NCBI GenBank assembly: GCA_963575745.1
Contig: CAUYUJ010018638.1
Span: 335,001-399,000, forward strand
Direction of reading: 5' to 3'
Source of the DNA: Prorocentrum cordatum
Taxonomy: Eukaryota > Sar > Dinophyceae > Prorocentrales > Prorocentraceae
DNA length: 64,000 nucleotides
This document shows positions 46,141 to 55,800 of the stretch, piece by piece (the stretch's first letter is position 1; every line of letters begins with the position of its first letter). Under the pieces are notes generated by a model. That model worked only from the letters and a program-made list of their open reading frames with translations. It was not told the origin of the DNA and searched no databases. A program made the position numbers and the translations under genes.

Positions 46141-46888
46141 CCCTCCAAATGGCCTACAGTTGGCTCCGAGCATTCAAAATGTGGTCCGGGAATGGTGTTC
46201 GGGGAGCACGAAAAACACGAAGTGGCCTACAGTTGGCTCCGGGCATTCAAAATGTGGCCTTGGAATGGCGTTCTGGCAGCGCGAGAGCCCAAAAGTGGCG
46301 ACAGTTACAGGACTTGGATGACCCGCTCGGATTAATAACATGATCCGCGGACCCCATAGGGAGGGGGCTCCCGCCTGAGACTTCCTCGCAATTCACTCAC
46401 AGACGAGGCTCCCGCCTGAGACTTCCCACATATTCAGGCCTGTGGAACCCAAAATTGACGACAGGTACAGGAATTGGATGACCCACTCGGATGAATAACA
46501 TGATCTGCGGGCCCCATAGGGAGGGGGCTCCCGCCTGAGACATCCTCGCAATTCACTCACAGACGAGGCTCCCGCCTGAGGTTTCCTCCATATTCAGGCC
46601 TGTGGAGCCCAAAACTGATGACGACAGTTACAGGAATTGGATGACCCGCTCGGATTATTTTCATGATCTGCGGGCCCCATAGGGAGGGGGGTCCCGCCTG
46701 AGACTTCCTCGCAATTTACTCACAGACGAGGCTCCCACCTGATACTTCCTCCAAATTCAAGCCTCAGGGACCCAAAAGTGGCGACAGTTACAGGAATTGG
46801 ATGACCCGCTCGGATTAATAACATAATCCGCGGGCCCCATAGGGAGGGGGCTCCCGCCTGAGACTTCCTCATATTTTACTCACAGACG
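46141..46888. repeat. Tandem repeats: 75-bp pair then 160-170-bp unit, about 3.5 copies
   Basis: TGGCCTACAGTTGGCTCCG begins at 46151 and about 46223. ACAG[TG]TACAGGA[AC]TTGGATG begins at 46301, 46461, 46624 and 46794. Each long unit contains an internal duplication GAGGCTCCCGCCTGAGACTT and the string GGGCCCCATAGGGAGGGGG. 45690-46140 has no feature that I can support. Confidence 0.9.
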
Positions 46889-46895
46889 AAACCCA

Positions 46896-46993
46896 AGGCG
46901 AGTGAGTGAGTGAGTGAGTGAGTGAGTGAGTGACTGACTGACTGACTGACTGGTGATGATGATGATCACGCGCACACTCTCTCACGCGCACAC

Positions 46994-47077
<84 letters not shown>

Positions 47078-47201
47078 GCATCAGCATCAGCATCAGCATG
47101 ATGCTGAGTCAGTGAGTGAGTGAGTGAGTGAGTGAGTGAGTGAGTGAGTGAGTGAGTGAGTGTGTGAGGGATGATGAGTAAGTGAGTGAGTGAGGAATGA
47201 G

Positions 47202-47245
<44 letters not shown>
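46896..47245. repeat. GAGT/GACT, CAT, GAGT and GAT microsatellites in succession
   Basis: (GAGT)n then (GACT)n at 46896-46951, (CAT)n at 46992-47078, TCAGCA hexamers to 47100, (GAGT)n at 47109-47162 and (GAT)n at 47201-47245. The CAT and GAT arrays are complementary and could pair. Confidence 0.95.
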
Positions 47246-47569
47246 GTGGGTTCCTGTTCCTGCGCGGGGTGTCCAGAGAAAACAAGAACCCCACTTCGGA
47301 TGTGGGGAAAAATACAACGGGGGGGTGCATAAGAACGGCCGCTGGGGGCCCTCGCCGGGCCTCGGGACCGTGAACAAAACTGCTCGGCGTGAGAAACCAG
47401 TCCTCGCGAATTCCGGGGACGGACCCCGCATTGAAAAAACAACACGACGGCGCAGGTCCGGGAAAGCGCGCCCCGCGCTGTGTATCGCGCGGGGTGCGAA
47501 AGCACGGGCTGTCCTTTGCTGGGCGTGTCGTACGGGGGGGGGTCGCGACAGGCGGCATAATCGGTACAC

Positions 47570-48035
47570 GTCGGTCAGAAGAAATAGGTAGAAACATGAA
47601 GTAGGAAGGCGGATATAGTGGATTGGGTCCAGGCCCCCCCAGAGAACAACAAAACACAGCAAAAGCGTGTCGACTCTTGAAGTAGGAAAGCGCTGGAAAT
47701 AGACACCTCCGAAGTGGGTACGGACAAAAACGTGCAAAATGTCCAACAACAAATGTTGTCCAACACCGACACCGGCGGGGGGGGGGGGGCTCAAGGCCCC
47801 GTAGACCCGGACACGCTAGACCCGGACACCCGAAATCTCTCGAAACCAATTTTTCCAAACGGCGGCACGAACAAAATACTGCACTGCAGCATTTCCAGAA
47901 TAAACCCGGACACAGTATTCCCCATATGTTCCTATATTTTCTGGGTTTTTGTCTTCCCCCCCACTCCGCATATTTTCCCATATTTTCTGGGGAATCGACC
48001 ATTAATTGTGTCTGCGTGTTTCTTTCTCTCCTGAG
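47570..48035. repeat. Fragments of three dispersed repeats, including five-copy repeat E
   Basis: 47570-47690 matches 35648-35755. 47700-47775 is a fragment of the 7832/31717 element (GTGGGTACGGACAAAAACG, CCAACAACAAATGTTGTCC). 47880-48035 is copy E of the five-copy family (TATTTTCTGGGTTTTTGTCT, CGCATATTTTCCCATATTTT, GGGGAATCGACCATTAATTG). Confidence 0.7.
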
Positions 48036-48229
48036 TCCTCGTCTCCGGGGGCCCGAGAGGGCGGGGGCGGCGGCGGGGCCGGGCGGGGGCCCTGGCACAG
48101 GGCCCCGCGGTGGCGCTCGGCCCGGGGGGGCGCAGGGCAGGTCGCCCCCCCGGAGAGCCCGGCGCCCGCGCGGGGCGTCTGCGCCGGCGTGGCAGCTCGG
48201 AGGGCAGAGCAGCCCGTGGCTCCTATCTT

Positions 48230-48395
48230 ATAGGGGGAAAACAAACCTACCTCGCTTTCGACCACCCTCGCTTCCAAGAGATACCAAACGATGCCAAATT
48301 GCAGCCTGTACTGGTCAGGCCGCTTGACGAGGAGGCGCGTGGTATGGCTTGGTTTTGCCTGGAAGCGAAAGCGGGGTAGGTAATTCACGCTCTGA
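48230..48395. repeat. Second copy of the 13297-13468 repeat
   Basis: Nearly identical to 13297-13468 from GGGGGAAAACAAACCTACC to GGTAATTCACGCTCTGA. It abuts the target duplication of the element at 48402. Confidence 0.8.
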
Positions 48396-48401
48396 CATCC
48401 T

Positions 48402-48607
48402 ATAGGGGAACAGAAAAAAGTGGCATAAAGATAAAAACGCTGAGGTCCGCGCGGACTTCTCGGATCGGCGCTGGACCCCCCTCCCTGGCGCGCGGAGCGC
48501 GCCAGGGGCGGCGCCGGGGGCGCCGCCAGGGGGGTTCAGCGCGGATCCGAGGAATGCGCGCGGACCTCAGAGTTTTTACGTTTAATGCCCACTTTTTGTT
48601 CCCCTAT
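48402..48607. mobile_element. Best-preserved GC-rich fold-back MITE, ATCCT target duplication
   Basis: 206 bp. The ends ATAGGGGAACA and TGTTCCCCTAT are exact inverted repeats, and pairing continues inward through AAAAAGTGGCAT, AAAAACNCTGAGGTCCGCGC and CTCGGATC for about 75 bp. ATCCT flanks both ends (48397-48401 and 48608-48612). The centre holds the hairpin CTGGCGCGCGGAGCGCGCCAG and GGGGGCGCCGCC. It is the reference for the copies at 3402, 20091, 25938 and 32678. Confidence 0.92.
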
Positions 48608-48771
48608 ATCCTCGTCTGAGGGGAATGAATGAGATGGTATGGCCGATGCTCCCTCCATCGGCAAGAGCGCTGCCGGCGCCACCCCGGAGGAGATGCCTGG
48701 ACGAAGGTGAGCTAGGCGAAGGAGCGGCGCGTCGCCGCTGGCAGGATTGCGGAGCCAGCTTTAAGCAGGGA

Positions 48772-49010
48772 CCGACCGTCCCAGCATTCCTGTAGGCCTA
48801 CCACGATGTGTGCTCAGTACAAAAGAATGTCCCAACAACAAACCTAATGTTCTGTGAGCAGGAGCATAACATGTTCCAAAAACAAGACCTGCGTCTTGAA
48901 ACAAGGCGGTCTCAGCCAGAAATGTTCTAAGAACGCCTCGCGCAAGCCACAACAGGTTTTCAGAACAGTGTTTGGTGGGCCTATAGGCAAGCCGAGACGC
49001 TTCGTCACTG
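48772..49010. mobile_element. Second copy of the 31899 element
   Basis: Starts AGCAGGGACCGACCGTCCCA and ends AAGCCGAGACGCTTCGTCAC. Shares TCAG[CT]CAGAAATGTTCTA, CCACAACAGGTT and GGTGGG with 31899-32129. Target duplications are not clear. 49011-49457 downstream has no supportable feature. Confidence 0.75.
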
Positions 49011-49457
49011 CTCGACAGCTCGAACGACGAGCGGCCTGTGCTTCTGCCGGCACGCGCCTCCTGGAATGCGGCGCGCGTCTGGTGCGTGAGAGGAAGAGGC
49101 TGAGCAGAACGATAGCACGACCTCAGACAACGACCCTGACTGCTTGGGCGCTTCTATGGCGCAGCGGAATGCATTGTGTGTCAGCGTGTCTCACGGCCTT
49201 GTGCTGCGGTGCAGCAGGCGGGTTCTCACAGACACGAGATGCAAAGCAGCAAGCGCGGCCCATTAGGTGCCGACTCCGACCCCCCTCCCTGGGGGTAACT
49301 CGTTCGCCAAGGACCCATGTGTTCATGGCCCTCTGGCCCGATGACGAGCCCCCAAGGGTCGAACTGGAGGAGCGCCACCAGGATTCAACAAAAAAACATG
49401 TAGTCGGATGCCTGTGGACCTTGTCGTCTGGAGGCGTGTGAGATAAACTAGGGCTAG

Positions 49458-50110
49458 ACTTCGGTGGCAACTCATGGGATCCTTCCATACAATATTGACG
49501 GCCTCTGCGAATCGACGCTAGTCGACGCTACATCGACGATCATCGCGAAGCTGACTCGACGCTAATCCACGCTAGCCGAAGCTGAATCGGCCGTATCTCA
49601 TCGACTCCCAGACGCTAATCGACGCGAATCGAAGCGAAAGACGGAATTGCGAGGGTATACCGGGCTCCCATGACTGGCTACCGCCGGAACCCGCCTGTTG
49701 CCCAAGACCTCCGAGACGTCCTTCCACGAGGACGAACCCCTGCGGCTGCTACCGCGATCCCGAAGCAGGTCGAACACATCGAGGCTGCTCCGCTGGGTGC
49801 ATACTTCGCCATGGTCTTGCTGGTTGGGCGTCGGTTCATTCGGTGGCAACTCATGGGAGACTCCCACACCATCATGTCGGCTTTTGCGAATTGACGCTTA
49901 TCGACGCTAGCCGCTAGCCGACGCCAAATCGACACTACATCGATGCTAATCCACGCTGGCCGACGCTAAATCGGCGCTACCTCGTCGACTCCCAGTCGCA
50001 AATCGACGCGAATCGACGGTAAGGACGGAATTGCGAGGGTATAAAAGGCTTCCATGATTTGCTGCCGAAGCCATTGTCTTGCTGGTTGAGCGTCGGTTCA
50101 GGCTGACATA
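49458..50110. repeat. 379-bp tandem duplication with ATCGACGCT sub-repeats
   Basis: GGTGGCAACTCATGGGA occurs at 49463 and 49842. Each copy then has about a dozen degenerate units close to AATCGACGCTA, followed by GACGGAATTGCGAGGGTATA and, in the same order, CTTGCTGGTTG[GA]GCGTCGGTTCA. Confidence 0.88.
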
Positions 50111-51046
50111 TCGGGTCGGACCGAAGGAGGGAAGGTACTGAAGCAAAGGTTAGCGAATCAGCCCGTGTAACTGGCCCTTTTCTGGCGCCTCCTGGCACCG
50201 GAGGCGCCGATGTATCGACCGAAACGCCTGGCGGCGGGGCCTAAACCAAACGCAAAAAACAGATCTTGTAGCCCCCCTTCCTATCCTCCCCCCTCGCGCC
50301 CGGCCCCCACATCATGGCAACATCTGGATAATTGGCATCAAAGCCCTCTTGTGGCGGGTGGTCTGCGTAGGCTAGTCCATGAGTCGGCACGAGCGCTGCA
50401 GGAATTGTCGCCCTTCGGCTTGCTGCTAACATAGGTGAGGCCGTGGCCCAGGAAGGATAGCTTCCATTGTGGTGGCTCACCTTTCTATCTTGTGTCCTGG
50501 ACAGCACCAAGATCGATCACCACTGGTGGCCAATATGCACCAGCAATATCTGCAGCTCGAGGAATGCCACAGGTAATTCAGGTGATTCAGGGCTACCATG
50601 AAAAGGGCTGATTTCCAATTGTCCATCCCAACTAGCGCTTAAATCCTTTGCATTAAGCCTCCAGTCATGGGTGTACCTACTCGTCAAGGTGATTCAGGCA
50701 GCAGCTGTTTGTTCTTCTTCTGCTCACGATTATATGGTCACAGGTCGCGGACCGCACTGGCGCAACTTAGGAGAATGAATCACCAACGTCGCGAGGTCTC
50801 GGAACCTCAATGGAATGCGCCCATTTCGCAGTCCTGATCTCGTGCCGCGCGTCTGCTCTCCCAGATGGCCCAGTACGGCCAACATGCGCCTCAATCTGAC
50901 ACAAGATGGCGTCAATGGCTGCCCCAAACAGGCATCAAGTTGGCCACCGATGGATTCCAGCCCTATCCCAAGAGGCCTCAGGATGGCACAAGGACGGCTG
51001 CCGAGGCGGTTCTAGAGCCTCCAGACAAGGCCCCCGAGGGGCCACA

Positions 51047-51050
<4 letters not shown>
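50111..51050. other. No gene recognised
   Basis: Unique sequence without simple repeats and without a convincing frame. The only structure is the start of the AT microsatellite at its right end. Confidence 0.4.

Positions 51051-51110
<60 letters not shown>
51051..51110. repeat. (AT)30 microsatellite
   Basis: Sixty bases of uninterrupted AT. A shorter AT run is at 51302-51322 on the other side of the element at 51122-51303. Confidence 0.98.
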
Positions 51111-51115
<5 letters not shown>

Positions 51116-51121
51116 TGTCTG

Positions 51122-51303
51122 TACTCCAGATTTCGTAATAAAGGGAGGGGGGTCTCATTTCGGGGGGGGTCTCTTCCAGGCTATCTTGGAGGGCCTGGGG
51201 GGTCTGGGGACGATGTTTTGGAGGGTTCTCCCATGGGGGAGGTCTGAAATGGCTTGTCTTGGAGGGTCCAGACCCCCTCCCTTTTATTACGAAATCTGAA
51301 GTA
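51122..51303. mobile_element. MITE-like element inserted at TA, flanked by AT microsatellites
   Basis: Left arm TACTCCAGATTTCGTAATAA and then AGGGAGGGGGGTCT; right arm AGACCCCCTCCC then TTTTATTACGAAATCTGAAG and TA. About 34 bp pair with few mismatches. The terminal TA on each side and the flanking AT repeats suggest TA target choice as in Tc1/mariner-derived MITEs. The interior is G-rich and non-coding. Confidence 0.8.
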
Positions 51304-52006
51304 TATATATATATATATATAAAAGAAAAACATGAATGGGTTCCCTAATCAGTAATTGCACCGAGGAGGTCCTCGCGGAGAAGAGGGTTTGGTGGCAAAT
51401 GCAAGCCGACTTCCATAGGTAGCCAGGTTCTCAGTTACCTGGGTTCCTGAGGTTGCAGAAACGGTATTGGCGAGATTGATCGGACGCGCCTGGCATGATT
51501 CGGTGGAAGCGGGGTTCTCGAATGCCAGAATTCCAAAATTGTGCCGCAGATCACGGTGGACTGTCGGGCTCCAGACTTCCCGGGTTGCGGGTTCTGGGTC
51601 CTAGGTCCCCACTCGTGAGTCGAAAACGCACTGGTAAGCTTAGGTATATATTACACCTTAGGCGCTCCCATATCCCAGGCTTTGGCTCATATCGCATGAG
51701 CAGGAGAGCAAGACGAAGCATGGGATCTGGAGTAAAGGATAGGATGGGCATCGTCAATGGAAAAGGTATTTTCCGATCTCAGATACAAGTCGTGCGCCTC
51801 GGTGAGGCACAATCACATATTTGGCCGGGCCCGGCTTGAGCCAGGCACGGCAGCGGTACATGCTCGATTTATACCTCGCCTTTAACCTTCTCCGTTTAAA
51901 GTCGGAGGGGGAGGAGACGAGCAGGCACCGCACTTCTACATTATGCGGAAAAACAGTGCTAAGCAGCAGCGGCTGCCTACAAGGCAAGGGCGCGCGAGTA
52001 GCCTCG
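51304..52006 (-). other. 3' flank of the retroelement; LTR not resolved
   Basis: On the minus strand this follows the RNase H stop. It contains purine-rich GGAGAAGGTTAAAGGCGAGG (about 51870-51890), a possible polypurine tract, followed by GTATAAATC. Without the 5' LTR, which lies outside the window, LTR boundaries cannot be set. One mini-hairpin (51994-52007) sits just past the stop codon. Confidence 0.4.
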
Positions 52007-52831
52007 CTACCGGCGAGTTTCCTCGCTACTAGAGCGCACCTGCACGCGGGTTTCCCCGCTAGCTCGGGAGGCAGGGCCGTCCTGAGACGACCTGCCCGCC
52101 CTATACGGCGTATGTTTCTTCAGCTCGTGCTTGAAGGATTGCTGGCCGGCCATTACTTGTAGGAGCAACGCGCGGTCAATACTACCTTTGGTATGACCAT
52201 CGGCAGTCATATCCCGCGTGTCACACCATTGAACGCTTTCAACGATTCCGCGCTCCATCATCTGGCGGATCCAGCTAATGTGCCCAAGCAGAGTACATTC
52301 TGTGGGCTTCTTCAGATCTTTGCTAGACAAAGACTTGAAGACAGACTCGGCATCAATAGTCAGAGTGACTTTGATACATAGACCACCCATTTCCAATATG
52401 TTCTTTAACTGTGTGGGGGTCAATGGTCCCGAGTGTAGCTCGTGGAGCGTTACAATGGTCGGGTAGCAGTCTTCCAAGTTGTGGGCTGCTGCCAGTGTTT
52501 CCGCAGAGTAGCTCGAACGCACCTGCAGTCGATGAGACTTGCAGTATGCGTCCACCAGGTGCACGACGGGTTTCCCCGCTTGCGTGTGGCCACGCCTCAG
52601 CAGGTTAGCCCCGCGGATACCATAGCCTTTGACTTCGTCGTCTTCATCTCCGTTGAGACGACGATAGCCAGAATCGCTATGCAGGTCGACTTCTCCTGTT
52701 GGGGTCATAGCTTGATACACGATCTTCTTCGGACCTGCCTGTAGTTTCTGGTAACCGCGTTTAGTCGTCGTACCTGGATGTTTGTCGGTTCCTGGATACG
52801 TTGTAGTGAGACAACATAGACCATCAGCCAT
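52007..52831 (-). CDS. Retroelement RNase H domain and C-terminus
   Basis: 274 residues from the first ATG; the part homologous to copia proteins starts about residue 29 (KLQAGPKK), directly continuing the RT frame after a -1 step near 52745. RNase H residues: D53 (LHSDSG), E111 (YSAETL), D160 (TIDAES), D204 or D211 (WCDTRDMTADGHTKG). RNase H degrades the RNA of the RNA-DNA hybrid during reverse transcription. The last 20 codons run through two mini-hairpins translated as SGETR and SEETR, and the TAG stop is followed at once by another hairpin. Confidence 0.9.
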   Translation of the reverse strand: MADGLCCLTTTYPGTDKHPGTTTKRGYQKLQAGPKKIVYQAMTPTGEVDLHSDSGYRRLNGDEDDEVKGYGIRGANLLRRGHTQAGKPVVHLVDAYCKSHRLQVRSSYSAETLAAAHNLEDCYPTIVTLHELHSGPLTPTQLKNILEMGGLCIKVTLTIDAESVFKSLSSKDLKKPTECTLLGHISWIRQMMERGIVESVQWCDTRDMTADGHTKGSIDRALLLQVMAGQQSFKHELKKHTPYRAGRSSQDGPASRASGETRVQVRSSSEETRR

Positions 52832-55800
52832 ACCTGCGTGATCAACGCATAGGCTAGAGCGCCACGGAGACTGACGAACATATCAGAAATCGTCTTTGTC
52901 GCTTTGCTCTCAGGATCAGCTCCTGTGAGTTCTGGATGTGTGATAGGACGAAGCTGTTTGATATATTCGTCCTGATCAAGAGTGACGCTCCCATCATCGG
53001 TCTTGTTATACCGAACGGCACAGTTTGTGTATGTGTGCTTGTTCAGTTTGCACTTCCCAAACGTATCTTCAACACACTTGACATACTTGTCAATAGCGTC
53101 TTCCTTCCCAGTCATATTGATGTCATCAACGTGCTTGGCTGTCAAGAGGTTTGAGCTCATCTCGAACTCTTCGTCGTATGAGGTAGGCTGTAGCCCAAAG
53201 CTCCTAGTGATGGACCTGAGCTTCAGCGAGAATGCCCTGGGAGCATCCTTCGTGCCCGTCCCCGGCTTCAGACACCGAAGACAACGCTTTGATTCGTCAT
53301 ATGACTCAAAGCCTGGCAGTGTGCGAAGGACAGCTGCTGACCCAGGAGGTAGTGTGAAGCACACCACACGCTCTTTCTCGCCCGTTGCCGCGGCGAGCTC
53401 GCTATAGGTCAGTCCCTTCAAGAAAGCCATATTGATATCCAGGGAAGCGATGATCCAAGCTTTGTTGCATGCAGCAGAACTTGCGAGCAGTCTCTGGCTT
53501 GACCTCCTTGCCGTGCCAGAGAAGGTTTCGACATCAAAAGCTTCAAGGTCCATGAAGCCACGGAGTACCAAGCGTAACCTGATCGCCCTTTCCATTTCGC
53601 CCTTTTCGTTCTTGACAAACTTCCATTTGTACACGTAGCGTGAAGTCATGATATTAGACGCTTTGCTCAAGTCAGTCATCTGAAAGCATTTATTGTCAAG
53701 CCAAGTCTTCAATTCTGTGTAAAGGGCTTTGGAAACTTTGACCGGATTTGCTTGGATGTCGGCCTTCGTGAGTAGATCGTCTTCCTTGACGACCGCGGCG
53801 CGTTTGGAGGCAGCACTAACGTATACTCGCATAGTTGCGACGCTGCTGTCATCCAACAATCGGTGTTGCTGCTCGGACAGGACGACTTTGGACATGTCTG
53901 CTGTGAAGCAGAGCTCGATGTACTTCCCGTGCTCATCGGAGTCCAGATCATATTTGCTATCCGGATCCGTGGAGCATAAAGGAACGTAGTAAGAAGTGTC
54001 CATGTCGTATCCTGGCGGGTGACCCCGCTCCGGCAAGTGGCCTTGCACATCTTCACAGGTCGTAGAGACTAACACACACTGTGTGTCTGTCATGTATGTG
54101 GGAACTGTATGCATGACTTCTTCTGTGTCAGCTTCAAGGAGTGTTCTGTCATCCATCAGTTCAGCATACCACGACTTCAAGACAAAGGCATCCAGATCTT
54201 CTTCTGTTTCCTCTATGATGGTCGGGAGCCGACCATCGTTCTCCGCAGGAGGCTGCTCAGGAGCAGCTGCTGGAGGTGACTCGCTTGGTGGTGGACCATC
54301 AGCGAGTTCCTCAAACTTAGTGAGGTCTCGGTCAAATCCAGCAGGCGGCTTCCTGGATTTAAGACACTGGATGATGCGTGAGTGTGTAGATCCTGTGATG
54401 TCGTAGATGTTCAAGGCAGTGCCATCAGCTTCATAGTAATGAAAACCAGGGGTCACATCATTATCATAGTGCACTAGTGTACAGCTGTCTGCATAGGGTG
54501 CAGCAGGCAACTTCGTCAGGCTCTTGGCAAGTCGTACAGCAACAACGTTTTCAATACGAAAGTAGTTGCGTATGAGGTACTGAAGAGCCAAGTGCACCTT
54601 AGGCGAAAGTCGGCTCGCAGCAGTCATCTGCAGCCGACCCTGTTTCGCTGGTAGATATCCGAAAGTCATGGCGGGTTTCCCCGCTGGCAGACCGGCAATA
54701 AAGGCCAATACTGTCCGAAGGGCCGTATTGTCCGATCCTATCTCGCGGACCATAAGTGCTTCGATGTACAGCGTGTGTCGTGTGTCAGGATACTGTACTC
54801 GCACCTCGCGACTACCGACCTTCACGATGACCTGGCCTCGGTCAGGTTCGTTGCGGATGACCGGGTATGGACCACTCCATCCACCCCAGTCGTCTTTCGT
54901 GGTGGTCGGGCGATGATAGTCCACGAGATCTCCCTCTTTGTAGTGAAATTCACCCGTAGCAGTAGTCTTCGTACGGAGAGCCCTGTTCGTCTTGGCAACC
55001 GCAGTGGCCTGCGTGATTGCCTCCAGACTAACCCTCCTGATTGTTTCCTCCCTTGAGTGATCTGATGATTCAGCGGACTGATCATGATCCAAGACAGGGA
55101 AATCGGGAAGCATAGCTGGTTGTCTGCCATACAGCGCATTGTACGGAGACACTTCATTGTAGAAGGTAAATGCGTTGCTGGCAAACAAGGCTTCATGTAA
55201 AAGACGACTGAAATTCAGAGGAATATTTAATCTATTCAATTCTTCTCCCATCACGTGTATGAGGTGTCGCAGGATGCCGTTCCTAGCTTCGATAGTCGTG
55301 GCGCGTTGGCCACGCGCTCGGATACGAAGCTCTGTTCCCTTAGCCTTAAGGATGGCCTTTGCTGTATCGTTATTCAGTGCTCCTTCCCCATCGGAGTATA
55401 AGATTTTAGCAGGGCCATGTTGCATCCAAGTTGTGTGATAGGCATCGAGAACAGTATGCATGGTCTTATCAGGAATCTCTGTGCCAGCTGCCCAGCGAAT
55501 ACAACGGTCGATGATGTGAAAAACAATATGTTCCTGTTTGTAAAAGAAAAGATCACATTCGACTTCCTCGTTGAAACGTCCTGGCAGTGACACAGAAGGC
55601 ATCACCGTGTTGCCTGGTTTGTCCCAGGCTCGACATTCTCTACACGAGTCGCAAATGCCTTTGATCAGACTCAAACGGGTTTCACCCAGACCAACCTTGG
55701 TTAGAATCATCCGCATTTTTGGCTCCTTGGCATGAAACCATCTCAAGTGGAGTTTGCGGAGTTCTCGCTGCACTACAGCTGGGTCAAAGCTGCGCAGGTT

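Noticed and set aside
51840-51900. LTR promoter (GTATAAATC on the minus strand)
   Set aside because: No second LTR is available for comparison, and TATA boxes are not typical in dinoflagellates.
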